64,000 bases of DNA from Streptomyces sp. NBC_00536 (GTDB lineage Bacteria > Actinomycetota > Actinomycetes > Streptomycetales > Streptomycetaceae). Below the pieces are notes generated by a model that was not told the origin of the DNA, ran no database searches, and saw nothing but the letters and a program-made list of their open reading frames with translations. The position numbers and the translations under genes are program-made. Shown in pieces: positions 51,643 through 60,294 of this stretch (its first letter is position 1; each line of letters begins with the position of its first letter). Where the stretch lies: the NCBI RefSeq assembly GCF_036346295.1, contig NZ_CP107819.1:6014001-6078000 (forward strand). Reading direction: 5' to 3'.

Positions 51643-53766
51643 ATGAGTGCAGAGGCCACGAACCCCGACGCACGACCCGAGTTCCGCAGACGTGGCCGGA
51701 CGCGGCTCGATCTGCTCCGGCTGGGACGCGCGGCCCTGCTCGGGCCGACGTCCCGGGACCGGCTCCCCGATGCCATCGGCCACGTCGCCGAAGCCCACCG
51801 CGCCCACCATCCCGACGCCGACCTGTCCGTGCTGCGCCGCGCCTACGTGCTGGCCGAGACCTCGCACCGCGGCCAGATGCGCAAGAGCGGCGAGCCCTAC
51901 ATCACCCACCCCCTCGCCGTCACCCTGATCCTGGCCGAACTCGGCGCCGAGACCACCACCTTGACGGCCTCGCTCCTCCACGACACCGTCGAGGACACCG
52001 ACGTGACCCTCGATCAGGTCCGCGAGGAGTTCGGCGACGAGGTCTGCTTCATCGTCGACGGCGTCACCAAGGTCGAGCGGATCGACTACGGCGCCGCCGC
52101 CGAACCCGAGACCTTCCGCAAGATGCTCGTCGCCACCGGCAACGACGTCCGCGTCATGTCCATCAAACTCGCCGACCGGCTCCACAACATGCGCACCCTC
52201 GGCGTGATGCGCCCGGAGAAACAGGCCCGCATCGCCAAGGTCACCCGGGACGTCCTCATTCCGCTGGCCGAACGGCTCGGCGTACAGGCCCTCAAGACCG
52301 AGCTGGAAGACCTCGTCTTCGCGATCCTGCACCCCGAGGAGTACGAGCGCACGCGCGCCCTCATCGCCGCCCACGCGGGCGAGCGGGACCCGCTCCCCGG
52401 CATCGCCGACTCCCTCCGCGCGGTCCTGCGCGAATCCGGCATCCAGGCCGAGGTCCAGATCCGCCCCCGGCACTTCGTCTCCGTCCACCGCATCTCCCTC
52501 ACCCGCGGCGAACCGCGCGGCTCCGACTTCGGCCGGCTCCTCGTGCTCGTCGCCGAGAACGCCGACTGCTACGGGGTGCTGGGGGAGCTGCACACCTGTT
52601 TCACCCCGGTCGTCTCCGAGTTCAAGGACTTCATCGCGGTACCCAAGTTCAACCTCTACCAGTCCCTGCACACCGCCATCGCCACCCCCGAGGGCAACGT
52701 CGCCGAGGTCATCGTCCGCACCCACCGCATGCACCGGGTCGCCGAAGCCGGAGTCGTCGCCCTCGGCAACCCCCAGATCTTCGGGGAGGCCGCCGCCCTG
52801 GGCGCACCGGGGACGCAGAGCACCGCGGGCGGCGCGGGCGAGGGGTACGGGGACGAGGAGCGGGTCGACCCCACCCGGCCCGGCTGGCTCTCCCGGCTGC
52901 TCGACTGGCAGCAGTCCGCGCCCGACCCCGACACCTTCTGGAGTTCGCTGCGCGCCGAGCTGGCCCAGGACCGCGAGATCACCGTCTTCCGGGCCGACGG
53001 CGGGGGCGCCGACGGCACCATCAGCCTGCCCGCCGGGGCCAGCTGTATCGACGCGGCCTACGCCCAGTACGGCGAGGCCGCGCACGGCTGTATCGGCGCC
53101 CGGGTCAACGGGCGCCTCACCTCCCTGGCCACCCCGCTGGCCGATGCCGACACCGTCCAGCTGCTGCTCGCGCACGACGCCTCCTCCGGGCCCGCCGCCG
53201 ACTGGCTCGACCACGCCCGTACCCCGGCGGCCCGGATCGCGATCAGCGCCTGGCTCCAGTCCCACCCCGCCGCCGTCAAACCGCCCACCGCGCCGCCCCG
53301 GGCGCCGCTGCCGATGGTCAGCCTGCGGCCCGGCGGGCGCAACGCCGTGGCGGACCTGCCCGACGCGCCCGTACGGCTCGCCGGCTGCTGCACGCCGGTG
53401 CCGCCCGACTCCGTCGCCGGGTTCGTCGTCCGGGGCGGGGCCGTCACCGTGCACCGGATCGCCTGCCCGGCCGTCGAGCAGATGCGCTCGGTGGGGCGTA
53501 CCCCGGTCGCCGTGCACTGGCGGGCCACCGCCGACTGCCGGGTCACCCTGGTCGCCGAATCGTTCGGGCGGCCGCACCTGCTGGCCGACCTCACCGAGGC
53601 CATCGCCCACGAGGGCGTCGAGGTCATCTCGGCCACCGTCGAAGCGCCCGTCGAGCAGCGCGTGCGCCACACGTACACGCTGCACCTGCGCGACGCGACC
53701 GGGCTGCCGGGGCTGATGCGGGCGATGAGGGACGTGCCGGGGGTCTACGACGTGAGCCGCGTGTAG
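51643..53766 (+). CDS. rshA: RelA/SpoT homologue RshA
   Basis: A 707-residue protein starting at ATG 51643 behind GGAGG. The hydrolase HD domain is intact: H75, H113-D114 in LLHDTVED, and KLADRLHNMRTL. The synthetase domain looks eroded: the DLxGIRV strand is DFGRLLVLV, QIRT is VIVRT, and the AExGIAAHW end is AEAGVVALG, though FKDFIAVPKFNLYQSLHT remains. Then come TGS (about 455-520), a Cys-pair region (CCTPVPPDSV) and a C-terminal ACT domain. S. coelicolor rshA is the second (p)ppGpp gene beside relA. The motif pattern here favours hydrolysis or regulation over synthesis; that is inference. Confidence 0.93.
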   Translation: MSAEATNPDARPEFRRRGRTRLDLLRLGRAALLGPTSRDRLPDAIGHVAEAHRAHHPDADLSVLRRAYVLAETSHRGQMRKSGEPYITHPLAVTLILAELGAETTTLTASLLHDTVEDTDVTLDQVREEFGDEVCFIVDGVTKVERIDYGAAAEPETFRKMLVATGNDVRVMSIKLADRLHNMRTLGVMRPEKQARIAKVTRDVLIPLAERLGVQALKTELEDLVFAILHPEEYERTRALIAAHAGERDPLPGIADSLRAVLRESGIQAEVQIRPRHFVSVHRISLTRGEPRGSDFGRLLVLVAENADCYGVLGELHTCFTPVVSEFKDFIAVPKFNLYQSLHTAIATPEGNVAEVIVRTHRMHRVAEAGVVALGNPQIFGEAAALGAPGTQSTAGGAGEGYGDEERVDPTRPGWLSRLLDWQQSAPDPDTFWSSLRAELAQDREITVFRADGGGADGTISLPAGASCIDAAYAQYGEAAHGCIGARVNGRLTSLATPLADADTVQLLLAHDASSGPAADWLDHARTPAARIAISAWLQSHPAAVKPPTAPPRAPLPMVSLRPGGRNAVADLPDAPVRLAGCCTPVPPDSVAGFVVRGGAVTVHRIACPAVEQMRSVGRTPVAVHWRATADCRVTLVAESFGRPHLLADLTEAIAHEGVEVISATVEAPVEQRVRHTYTLHLRDATGLPGLMRAMRDVPGVYDVSRV

Positions 53767-53886
53767 CGGGGGCCCGAGGGTGGTGGAGGGGGTGGAGCCG
53801 GGGCGGAACCACCCCTTCGGGTGGGGCCGAACGCGTCGCCGACGCGCCGCCCGGGCCCGGGCGGCGGGCGCTGGTATGCGGTGGGG

Positions 53887-55338
53887 ATGCGCCTCACCAC
53901 CTCCCGCCTGCGTGCCGCCCTGCTCGCCGCAGCCTCCCTCACCCTCGTCGCCGCCGTACTGCCCCCGCCGCAGCCCCTCGGCATCGGCGACCGGCTCTTC
54001 CCGGAGCTGGGCAACCCGGGGTACGACGTGCGCTCGTACGACCTGTCCCTCACCTACAAGGACAACCGCACCCCGCTCGACGCGGTCACCGTCATCGACG
54101 CCCGCACCCTGACGGCGCTGGACCGGGTCAACCTGGACTTCGCCCGCGGCAAGGTCCTGTCCGCCGAGGTCAACGGCAGGCCCGCGCCGTTCGCGAGCGC
54201 GGGGGAGGACCTCGTACTGACCCCCCAGCGCCCGCTCGGAGCCGACGAGCCGCTGCACATCACCATCCACCACACCAGTGACCCGCGCGGCGGCGGGGAC
54301 GGCGGCTGGGTCACCACCGCGGACGGACTGGCCATGGCCAACCAGGCGGACGCCGCCCACCGGGTCTTCCCCTGCAACGACCACCCCGCCGACAAGGCCT
54401 TCTTCACCTTCCGGATCACTGCCCCGAACGGCACGACCGCGGTCGCCAACGGGCTGCCGGTCCTCCCGGCGCTCCCGGCCGCCCGCTCCGCCGGGGCGAC
54501 CACCTGGACGTACCGCACCGTGCACCCCATGGCCACCGAGCTGGCCCAGGTCTCGCTCGGAGCCTCCACCGTGATCCACCGCGAGGGCCCGCGCGGGATG
54601 GAGCTGCGCGATGTCGTCCCGACCGCGGACCGGGCCCGGCTGGAGCCCTGGCTGAAGAAGACCCCGGCCCAGATCGAGTGGATGGAGAAGCGGATCGGCC
54701 GCTACCCCTTCGAGACGTACGGGGTGCTGATCGCGCACGCCAGCACCGGCTTCGAGCTGGAGACCCAGACCCTCTCGCTCTTCGAACGCGGGGTCTTCAC
54801 CGACCCCGCCTACCCCGAGTGGTACGTCGACTCGATCATGGTCCACGAACTGGCCCACCAGTGGTTCGGCGACAGCGTCACCCCGCGCACCTGGTCCGAC
54901 CTGTGGCTCAACGAAGGACACGCCACCTGGTACGAGGCCCTGTACGCCGACGGGCTCGGCCAATACACACTGGAACGCCGCATGCGCGAGGCCTACCAGC
55001 GCTCCGACCAGTGGCGGGCGGCCGGCGGTCCCCCGGCCGAGCCCAAGGCGGCGGCGCCCGGCGAGAAGATCGGCCTGTTCCGGCCGGTGGTCTACGACGG
55101 CGCCGCCCTGGTCCTCTACGCCCTGCGCCAGAAGATCGGCACGCCCGCCTTCGAGCAGCTGGAGCGCCGGTGGGTGGGCGAGCACGCCGACCAGGTGGTG
55201 GGCACGGAGGACTTCGTACGCCTGGCCTCGGAGGTGGCCGGGGAAGACCTGAGCGCCTTCCTGCGGCCGTGGCTGTACGGGAAGACCACCCCGCCGATGC
55301 CCGGACACCCGGAGTGGAGCGCGCCGAAGACCACCTGA
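53887..55338 (+). CDS. Secreted M1 family metallopeptidase
   Basis: A 483-residue protein with an N-terminal hydrophobic signal (LRAALLAAASLTLVAAVL). The M1 zinc site is H320-E321-x2-H324 (HELAHQW) with E343 in LNEGHATWYE. The exopeptidase GAMEN motif is replaced by FELETQTL, as in other short streptomycete M1 enzymes. It lacks the large C-terminal domain of aminopeptidase N, so it is about half that length. Its role is outside-the-membrane peptide processing. ATG 53887 was chosen. The gap after rshA is 120 bp and GC-rich. Confidence 0.9.
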   Translation: MRLTTSRLRAALLAAASLTLVAAVLPPPQPLGIGDRLFPELGNPGYDVRSYDLSLTYKDNRTPLDAVTVIDARTLTALDRVNLDFARGKVLSAEVNGRPAPFASAGEDLVLTPQRPLGADEPLHITIHHTSDPRGGGDGGWVTTADGLAMANQADAAHRVFPCNDHPADKAFFTFRITAPNGTTAVANGLPVLPALPAARSAGATTWTYRTVHPMATELAQVSLGASTVIHREGPRGMELRDVVPTADRARLEPWLKKTPAQIEWMEKRIGRYPFETYGVLIAHASTGFELETQTLSLFERGVFTDPAYPEWYVDSIMVHELAHQWFGDSVTPRTWSDLWLNEGHATWYEALYADGLGQYTLERRMREAYQRSDQWRAAGGPPAEPKAAAPGEKIGLFRPVVYDGAALVLYALRQKIGTPAFEQLERRWVGEHADQVVGTEDFVRLASEVAGEDLSAFLRPWLYGKTTPPMPGHPEWSAPKTT

Positions 55339-55541
55339 CCGTATCGGGAGGCCGACCGTACCCGGGAGAAAAGGGTGTGACGGCCGGGGAACGGGCATGT
55401 CACCATCGACAGGTCGGCGACGCGGCCGCAGGGCCGGGCCCCCGTGGGGAATCTCCGGCCGGTGTGACACGTTGTACGTAGGCGCCGCACACCCCTCCGG
55501 GCAGCGGCGCGGGAACCATCCGAAAACGACGTAAGGATCCA

Positions 55542-57047
55542 ATGACCTCCTCTTCTTCCCCTTCCCAGGACGCGCAGGACTCGCCCGAGGCGAAGGACGC
55601 GCAGAGCTTCACCGAGAGCCTTCGGGCCGATGCCCTGATGGAAGAGGACGTCGCCTGGAGCCACAAGATCGACGGTGAGCGCGACGGCGAGCAGTTCGAG
55701 CGCTCCGAGCGCGCCGCGCTGCGCCGCGTCGTCGGCCTCTCCACCGAACTCGAAGACGTCACCGAAGTCGAGTACCGCCAGCTCCGCCTGGAGCGCGTGG
55801 TCCTCGTCGGCGTCTGGACCACCGGCACCGTGCAGGACGCGGACAACTCCCTCGCGGAGCTGGCCGCACTCGCGGAGACGGCGGGCGCCCTCGTCCTCGA
55901 CGGCGTGATCCAGCGCCGTGACAAGCCCGACCCGGCCACCTTCATCGGTTCCGGCAAGGCGCGCGAGCTGCGCGACATCGTCACCGAGACCGGTGCCGAC
56001 ACCGTCGTCTGCGACGGCGAGCTCAGCCCGGGCCAGCTCATCGCCCTCGAAGACGTCGTCAAGGTCAAGGTGGTCGACCGGACCGCGCTGATCCTCGACA
56101 TCTTCGCCCAGCACGCCAAGTCCCGAGAGGGCAAGGCGCAGGTCGCGCTCGCGCAGATGCAGTACATGCTGCCGCGACTGCGCGGTTGGGGTGCCTCGCT
56201 CTCCCGGCAGATGGGTGGCGGCGGCGGTGGCGGCATGGCCACGCGTGGTCCCGGTGAAACCAAGATCGAGACCGACCGGCGCCGGATCCGCGAGAAGATG
56301 GCGAAGATGCGCCGCGAGATCGCGGACATGAAGACCGGCCGTGACATCAAGCGGCAGGAACGGCGCCGCAACAAGGTGCCCTCGGTCGCCATCGCCGGTT
56401 ACACCAACGCGGGCAAGTCCTCGCTGCTCAACCGCCTCACGGGCGCGGGCGTCCTGGTGGAGAACTCGCTGTTCGCCACCCTCGACCCGACCGTGCGCCG
56501 GGCCGAGACGCCCAGCGGCCGGATCTACACCCTGGCCGACACCGTCGGCTTCGTCCGGCACCTGCCCCACCACCTCGTCGAGGCGTTCCGCTCCACGATG
56601 GAGGAGGTCGGCGACTCCGACCTCATCCTGCACATCGTGGACGGCTCGCACCCGGCGCCGGAGGAGCAGCTGGCGGCGGTGCGCGAGGTCATCCGCGAGG
56701 TCGGCGCGGTCAATGTGCCCGAGATCGTGGTCATCAACAAGGCGGACGCCGCGGACCCGCTGGTCCTGCAGCGACTGCTGCGCATCGAGCGGCACTCCAT
56801 CGCCGTCTCGGCCCGTACGGGCCTGGGCATCGAGGAGCTGCTCGCGCTCATCGACAGCGAACTGCCCCGGCCCGAGGTCGAGGTGGAAGCGCTGGTGCCG
56901 TACACCCGCGGCGGTCTGGTCGCCCGGGCGCACGCCGAAGGCGAGGTCATCTCCGAGGAGCACACCCCGGAGGGCACCCTGCTGAAGGCGCGGGTCCACC
57001 AGGAACTGGCGGCGGACCTGGCTCCGTACGTCCCCGCGAAGCACTGA
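55542..57047 (+). CDS. hflX: GTPase HflX
   Basis: A 501-residue ribosome-associated GTPase. The N-terminal HflX domain (residues about 90-200, with VVCDGELSPGQLIALEDVVKVKVVDRTALILDIFAQHAKSREGKAQVALAQMQY-type core) is followed by a Gly-rich loop, a coiled coil, and the G domain with G1 GYTNAGKSSL, G3 DTVGF and G4 NKAD. It splits stalled ribosomes under heat or antibiotic stress. Compared with E. coli HflX it has about 60 extra acidic N-terminal residues. ATG 55542 with AAGGA. A long terminator follows. Confidence 0.96.
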   Translation: MTSSSSPSQDAQDSPEAKDAQSFTESLRADALMEEDVAWSHKIDGERDGEQFERSERAALRRVVGLSTELEDVTEVEYRQLRLERVVLVGVWTTGTVQDADNSLAELAALAETAGALVLDGVIQRRDKPDPATFIGSGKARELRDIVTETGADTVVCDGELSPGQLIALEDVVKVKVVDRTALILDIFAQHAKSREGKAQVALAQMQYMLPRLRGWGASLSRQMGGGGGGGMATRGPGETKIETDRRRIREKMAKMRREIADMKTGRDIKRQERRRNKVPSVAIAGYTNAGKSSLLNRLTGAGVLVENSLFATLDPTVRRAETPSGRIYTLADTVGFVRHLPHHLVEAFRSTMEEVGDSDLILHIVDGSHPAPEEQLAAVREVIREVGAVNVPEIVVINKADAADPLVLQRLLRIERHSIAVSARTGLGIEELLALIDSELPRPEVEVEALVPYTRGGLVARAHAEGEVISEEHTPEGTLLKARVHQELAADLAPYVPAKH

Positions 57048-57080
57048 GTGGATAGCGGATAGCGCCGGAGCACCGGTGGC

Positions 57081-57133
57081 GCCGGAAACAGGGAGGGCCC
57101 CCGCGATCGCGGGGGCCCTCCCTGTTTTCCGGC
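57081..57133. terminator. Strong bidirectional terminator after hflX
   Basis: A near-perfect 53-bp palindrome centred on GCGATCGC, with arms CAGGGAGGGCCCCCGC and its complement, flanked by AAA and TTTT. It separates hflX from the convergent protease gene. Confidence 0.95.
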
Positions 57134-57145
57134 TTCCAGCCGCTC

Positions 57146-58327
57146 CTACTTCTTGAACTTGCCGCTCACCGCGTCATAGACGCCCTTCGCCTCGGGACCC
57201 AGCCGCGGACCGGCCAGCCAGCCCGCCTTGACCGGGCCGATGGAGGTGTTGGAGACCAGCGCGCGCTTGCCGTCGCCGCCGATGGCGACCCAGCCGCCAC
57301 CCGAGGAACCGCCGGTCATGGTGCAGCCGATGCGGTACATCACCGGCGCGGACGCGTCCAGCGAGAGCCGGCCCGGCTTGTCGGTGCACTGGTAGGCCTT
57401 CTGGCCGTCGAACGGGGCCGCCGCCGGGAAACCGGTCGCCGTGATGCCCGCGACCTTCCCCACGGCCGGGGCGTTGAAGTCCACCGGGAGGGCCGAACCG
57501 ACCGTCTCCTCCAGTGACTTGCCGCCGCCCGCCTCCGGGGTCACGTGCAGCACCGCGAAGTCGTACGGGGCGCCCGCGCCACCGGTCGGACCGCCCTGGG
57601 CGATCCACTGGTCCGAGGTCTGTGCCCAGTCGCTCCACCAGACGCCGTACGGCGCCACCTGGTCCCGGCTCGCGCCCTTGAGCTGGGCCGCGGACTTGCC
57701 GGAGTTGTTGTAGGAGGGCACGAAGGCGATGTTGCGGTACCAGCCGCCGCTCTTGCCCGCGTGCACGCAATGGCCCGCCGTCCAGACCATGTTGGACTTG
57801 CCGGGGTGCGCCGGGTCCTTGACCACGGTCGCCGAGCAGACCATGGAGCCCTCGGGTCCGTCGAAGAAGACCTTGCCGGCCTCCGGGACGCTCTGGTGGA
57901 AGGGCGGAGCGGCCGCCTTCGCGGTCACGGGGTCGGGCGTCGGGTCGGTGACGCCCTGGTCCTTGCCGAGGTCCGGGTCGGTGACCGGGCGGTCCGGCGG
58001 GACGTCGGCGTCACGCATCCGGTCCGGGTCCCACAGGCCTGCGATGATCGGGTTGATGTAGTCGCCCGCCTCGCGGAGCCACTGGTCCTTCTTCCAGTTC
58101 TTCCACTCGCCCCCCTTCCACTTGTCCATGTCGAAGCCGTGCTGCTTGAGCTTGTCCTTCAGCTCGTCCGGGATCTTGATGGTGTCGGATCCGGACGGGA
58201 GGCTCGCCGCAGCGGTCGGCTTGGCGTCGCTGCCCGCCTCACCGTTGCCGGGTCCGCAGGCCGAGGCGGTCAGCGCGAGCGCGGCCGCGCACAGTACGGC
58301 GGTGACCGGTCGGTTCGGTCGTCGCAT
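57146..58327 (-). CDS. Trypsin-like serine peptidase lipoprotein
   Basis: A 393-residue protein. The signal peptide ends at a lipobox-like ASAC (C24), so it is probably membrane-anchored. A charged linker with a Trp/Lys-rich segment (DMDKWKGGEWKNWKKDQW) follows. The S1 domain is at about 145-393 with triad H186 (TAGHC), D256 (PYDFAVL) and S342 (GGSSGGGW). Substrate unknown. ATG 58327. It is convergent with hflX and divergent from the siderophore operon. Confidence 0.88.
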   Translation of the reverse strand: MRRPNRPVTAVLCAAALALTASACGPGNGEAGSDAKPTAAASLPSGSDTIKIPDELKDKLKQHGFDMDKWKGGEWKNWKKDQWLREAGDYINPIIAGLWDPDRMRDADVPPDRPVTDPDLGKDQGVTDPTPDPVTAKAAAPPFHQSVPEAGKVFFDGPEGSMVCSATVVKDPAHPGKSNMVWTAGHCVHAGKSGGWYRNIAFVPSYNNSGKSAAQLKGASRDQVAPYGVWWSDWAQTSDQWIAQGGPTGGAGAPYDFAVLHVTPEAGGGKSLEETVGSALPVDFNAPAVGKVAGITATGFPAAAPFDGQKAYQCTDKPGRLSLDASAPVMYRIGCTMTGGSSGGGWVAIGGDGKRALVSNTSIGPVKAGWLAGPRLGPEAKGVYDAVSGKFKK

Positions 58328-58613
58328 GTCGTGAATCCCCCTGGATGGGTCGAGGCGTGGAGTGCAGCCCCCCACTATGCCGATGCCCTGGGGGACGACG
58401 CCGGGCGGGGCGGCGGTTGCGGCCCGGACGGCCCCTCTCCGCAAGGATCTTGGCGCCCGCCCGTGATCCGCCGCCGTCATCGTCGTTGGTACGTACGGGG
58501 GATGGGGAAGCGGCGTTCGTGTTCGAGACGCAATCCGGAAGAGCACCTGAGCAACAGGGCACCTGCGCACGGGAGCACGTGACAGGGCGATCCAAGTGGG
58601 AGGACCGACACCC

Positions 58614-60179
58614 GTGGCCTTGACCGAGCCGGCCGCGACGGCGGCACGGACCGCCCCCGCGCCGTCCGCCCCTGCCCCGTCCACACCTGTCCCGCCCGCC
58701 CCCGCCCCCGCCCCCGCGCCCACGCCCGCCTCCGCCCCCGCGCTCGCGGAATCCCTGCCGCTCGTGCCCGCACAGGGCGGGCGCTCGGTTCCCGCGGCTC
58801 CCTCCGTGCCGCCGGGGGGCGGCACGGTCGGCGGAACCGAGGGCATCCTGCGCAGGCAGTCGCTCCGGGAGTCGGCCGCCCGGACCTACGCCCGGGCGCT
58901 GCCCATCGTGCCCGTCCGGGCCCGCGGGATGACCATCGAGGGCGCCGACGGCCGCCGCTACCTCGACTGCCTGTCCGGCGCCGGAACCCTGGCCCTGGGA
59001 CACAACCACCCCGTGGTGCTGGAGGCGATCCGCAAGGTCATCGACTCCGGGGCCCCGCTGCACGTCCTCGACCTGGCCACACCGGTCAAGGACGCCTTCA
59101 CCACGGAGCTGTTCGCGAACCTGCCGCCCGGCCTGGCGGCGAACGCGCGCGTCCAGTTCTGCGGACCGGCCGGTACGGACGCGGTCGAGGCGGCCCTCAA
59201 ACTCGTCCGCACCGCCACCGGCCGGAGCGGGCTGCTCGCCTTTACCGGCGCCTATCACGGCATGACGGCCGGAGCCCTGGCCGCCTCCGGCGGGGCCCGG
59301 GACGTCGAGGTGACCCGGCTGCCCTACCCCCGCGACTACGACTGCCCGTTCGGCGTCGGCGGGCCGGAGGGCGCCCGGCTCGGGGCCCGCTGGACCGAGA
59401 GCCTCCTGGACGACCCCAAGAGCGGGGTCCCCCAGCCCGCCGGGATGATCCTCGAACCGGTCCAGGGCGAGGGCGGGGTCATCCCGGCCCCGGACGGCTG
59501 GCTGCGCCGGATGCGCGAGATCACCGCGGCCCGCGGCATCCCGCTGATCGCCGACGAGGTGCAGACCGGTGTCGGGCGCACCGGTGCCTTCTGGGGCGTC
59601 GACCACGCCGGGGTGGTCCCGGACGTGATGGTGCTGTCCAAGGCGATCGGTGGCAGCCTGCCGCTCGCCGTGATCGTGTACCGGGCCGAACTGGACGTCT
59701 GGGAGCCGGGCGCCCACGCCGGTACGTTCCGCGGCAACCAGCTCGCCATGGCCGCGGGCACCGCCACCCTCGCGCACGTCCGCCGCAACGGCCTGGCGGC
59801 GCGTGCGGCCGAGGTGGGCGACCGGATGCTCACCGCCCTGCGCGCGCTGGCCGCCGAGCACCCCTGCATCGGCGACGTCCGCGGCCGCGGCCTGATGCTG
59901 GGCGTCGAACTCGTCGACCCCGAGGCGGGTGAGGTGGGCCAGGCGGGTGACGCGCCTGACGGCACGGCCGGGTCCGGAGCGGAGGGTGGGGCCCCGCACC
60001 TCGCCGCCGCCGTGCGCCAGGAGTGCCTGGACCGCGGCCTCATCGTGGAGCTGGGCGGGCGCCACTCCAGCGTCGTACGGCTGCTGCCCCCGCTCACGAT
60101 CACCGACGAGCAGGCCGCGGCCGTCCTGGACCGCCTCGCCGACGCCCTCACCGCGGCGGAACGCACCCGGCACTCCTGA
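58614..60179 (+). CDS. Diaminobutyrate-2-oxoglutarate aminotransferase (siderophore operon)
   Basis: A 521-residue class III PLP aminotransferase. PLP Lys is in VLSKAIGGSLPLAV, the Asp-containing motif is LIADEVQTGVGRTG, and the substrate motif is FTGAYHGMTAGALAASG. It converts aspartate semialdehyde to diaminobutyrate, precursor of diaminopropane-containing siderophores (RhbA-like). The N-terminal 75 residues are an unusual Pro/Ala-rich extension, and an acidic Gly-rich insertion sits near residue 440. GTG 58614 follows GGGAGG; a GTG at 58596 is possible. No classic iron box (TTAGGTTAGG type) is visible in the 286-bp upstream gap. Confidence 0.9.
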   Translation: MALTEPAATAARTAPAPSAPAPSTPVPPAPAPAPAPTPASAPALAESLPLVPAQGGRSVPAAPSVPPGGGTVGGTEGILRRQSLRESAARTYARALPIVPVRARGMTIEGADGRRYLDCLSGAGTLALGHNHPVVLEAIRKVIDSGAPLHVLDLATPVKDAFTTELFANLPPGLAANARVQFCGPAGTDAVEAALKLVRTATGRSGLLAFTGAYHGMTAGALAASGGARDVEVTRLPYPRDYDCPFGVGGPEGARLGARWTESLLDDPKSGVPQPAGMILEPVQGEGGVIPAPDGWLRRMREITAARGIPLIADEVQTGVGRTGAFWGVDHAGVVPDVMVLSKAIGGSLPLAVIVYRAELDVWEPGAHAGTFRGNQLAMAAGTATLAHVRRNGLAARAAEVGDRMLTALRALAAEHPCIGDVRGRGLMLGVELVDPEAGEVGQAGDAPDGTAGSGAEGGAPHLAAAVRQECLDRGLIVELGGRHSSVVRLLPPLTITDEQAAAVLDRLADALTAAERTRHS

Positions 60180-60222
60180 GCCCCGCGCCGACGCGACCCC
60201 GTGCCGCCCCGACCCCGCGCCG

Positions 60223-60282
60223 CCGAACTCCGAACTCCGAACTCCGAACCGAGCCTCCGCCGAACTCCGAACCGAGCCTCCG
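60223..60282 (+). repeat. CCGAACT tandem repeats in the intergenic gap
   Basis: Between the aminotransferase and the first synthetase, CCGAACT occurs three times in tandem followed by CCGAACC (60223-60250). A 23-bp unit is then exactly duplicated (60237-60259 and 60260-60282). The array ends just before the ribosome-binding site AAGGA, so slippage could change spacing between the two genes. Confidence 0.9.
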
Positions 60283-60294
60283 CAAGGAACCCCC

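Noticed and set aside
58328..58613. Iron-regulator box upstream of the siderophore operon
   Set aside because: I searched by eye for TTAGGTTAGG-type palindromes on both strands and found none; a diverged site cannot be excluded.
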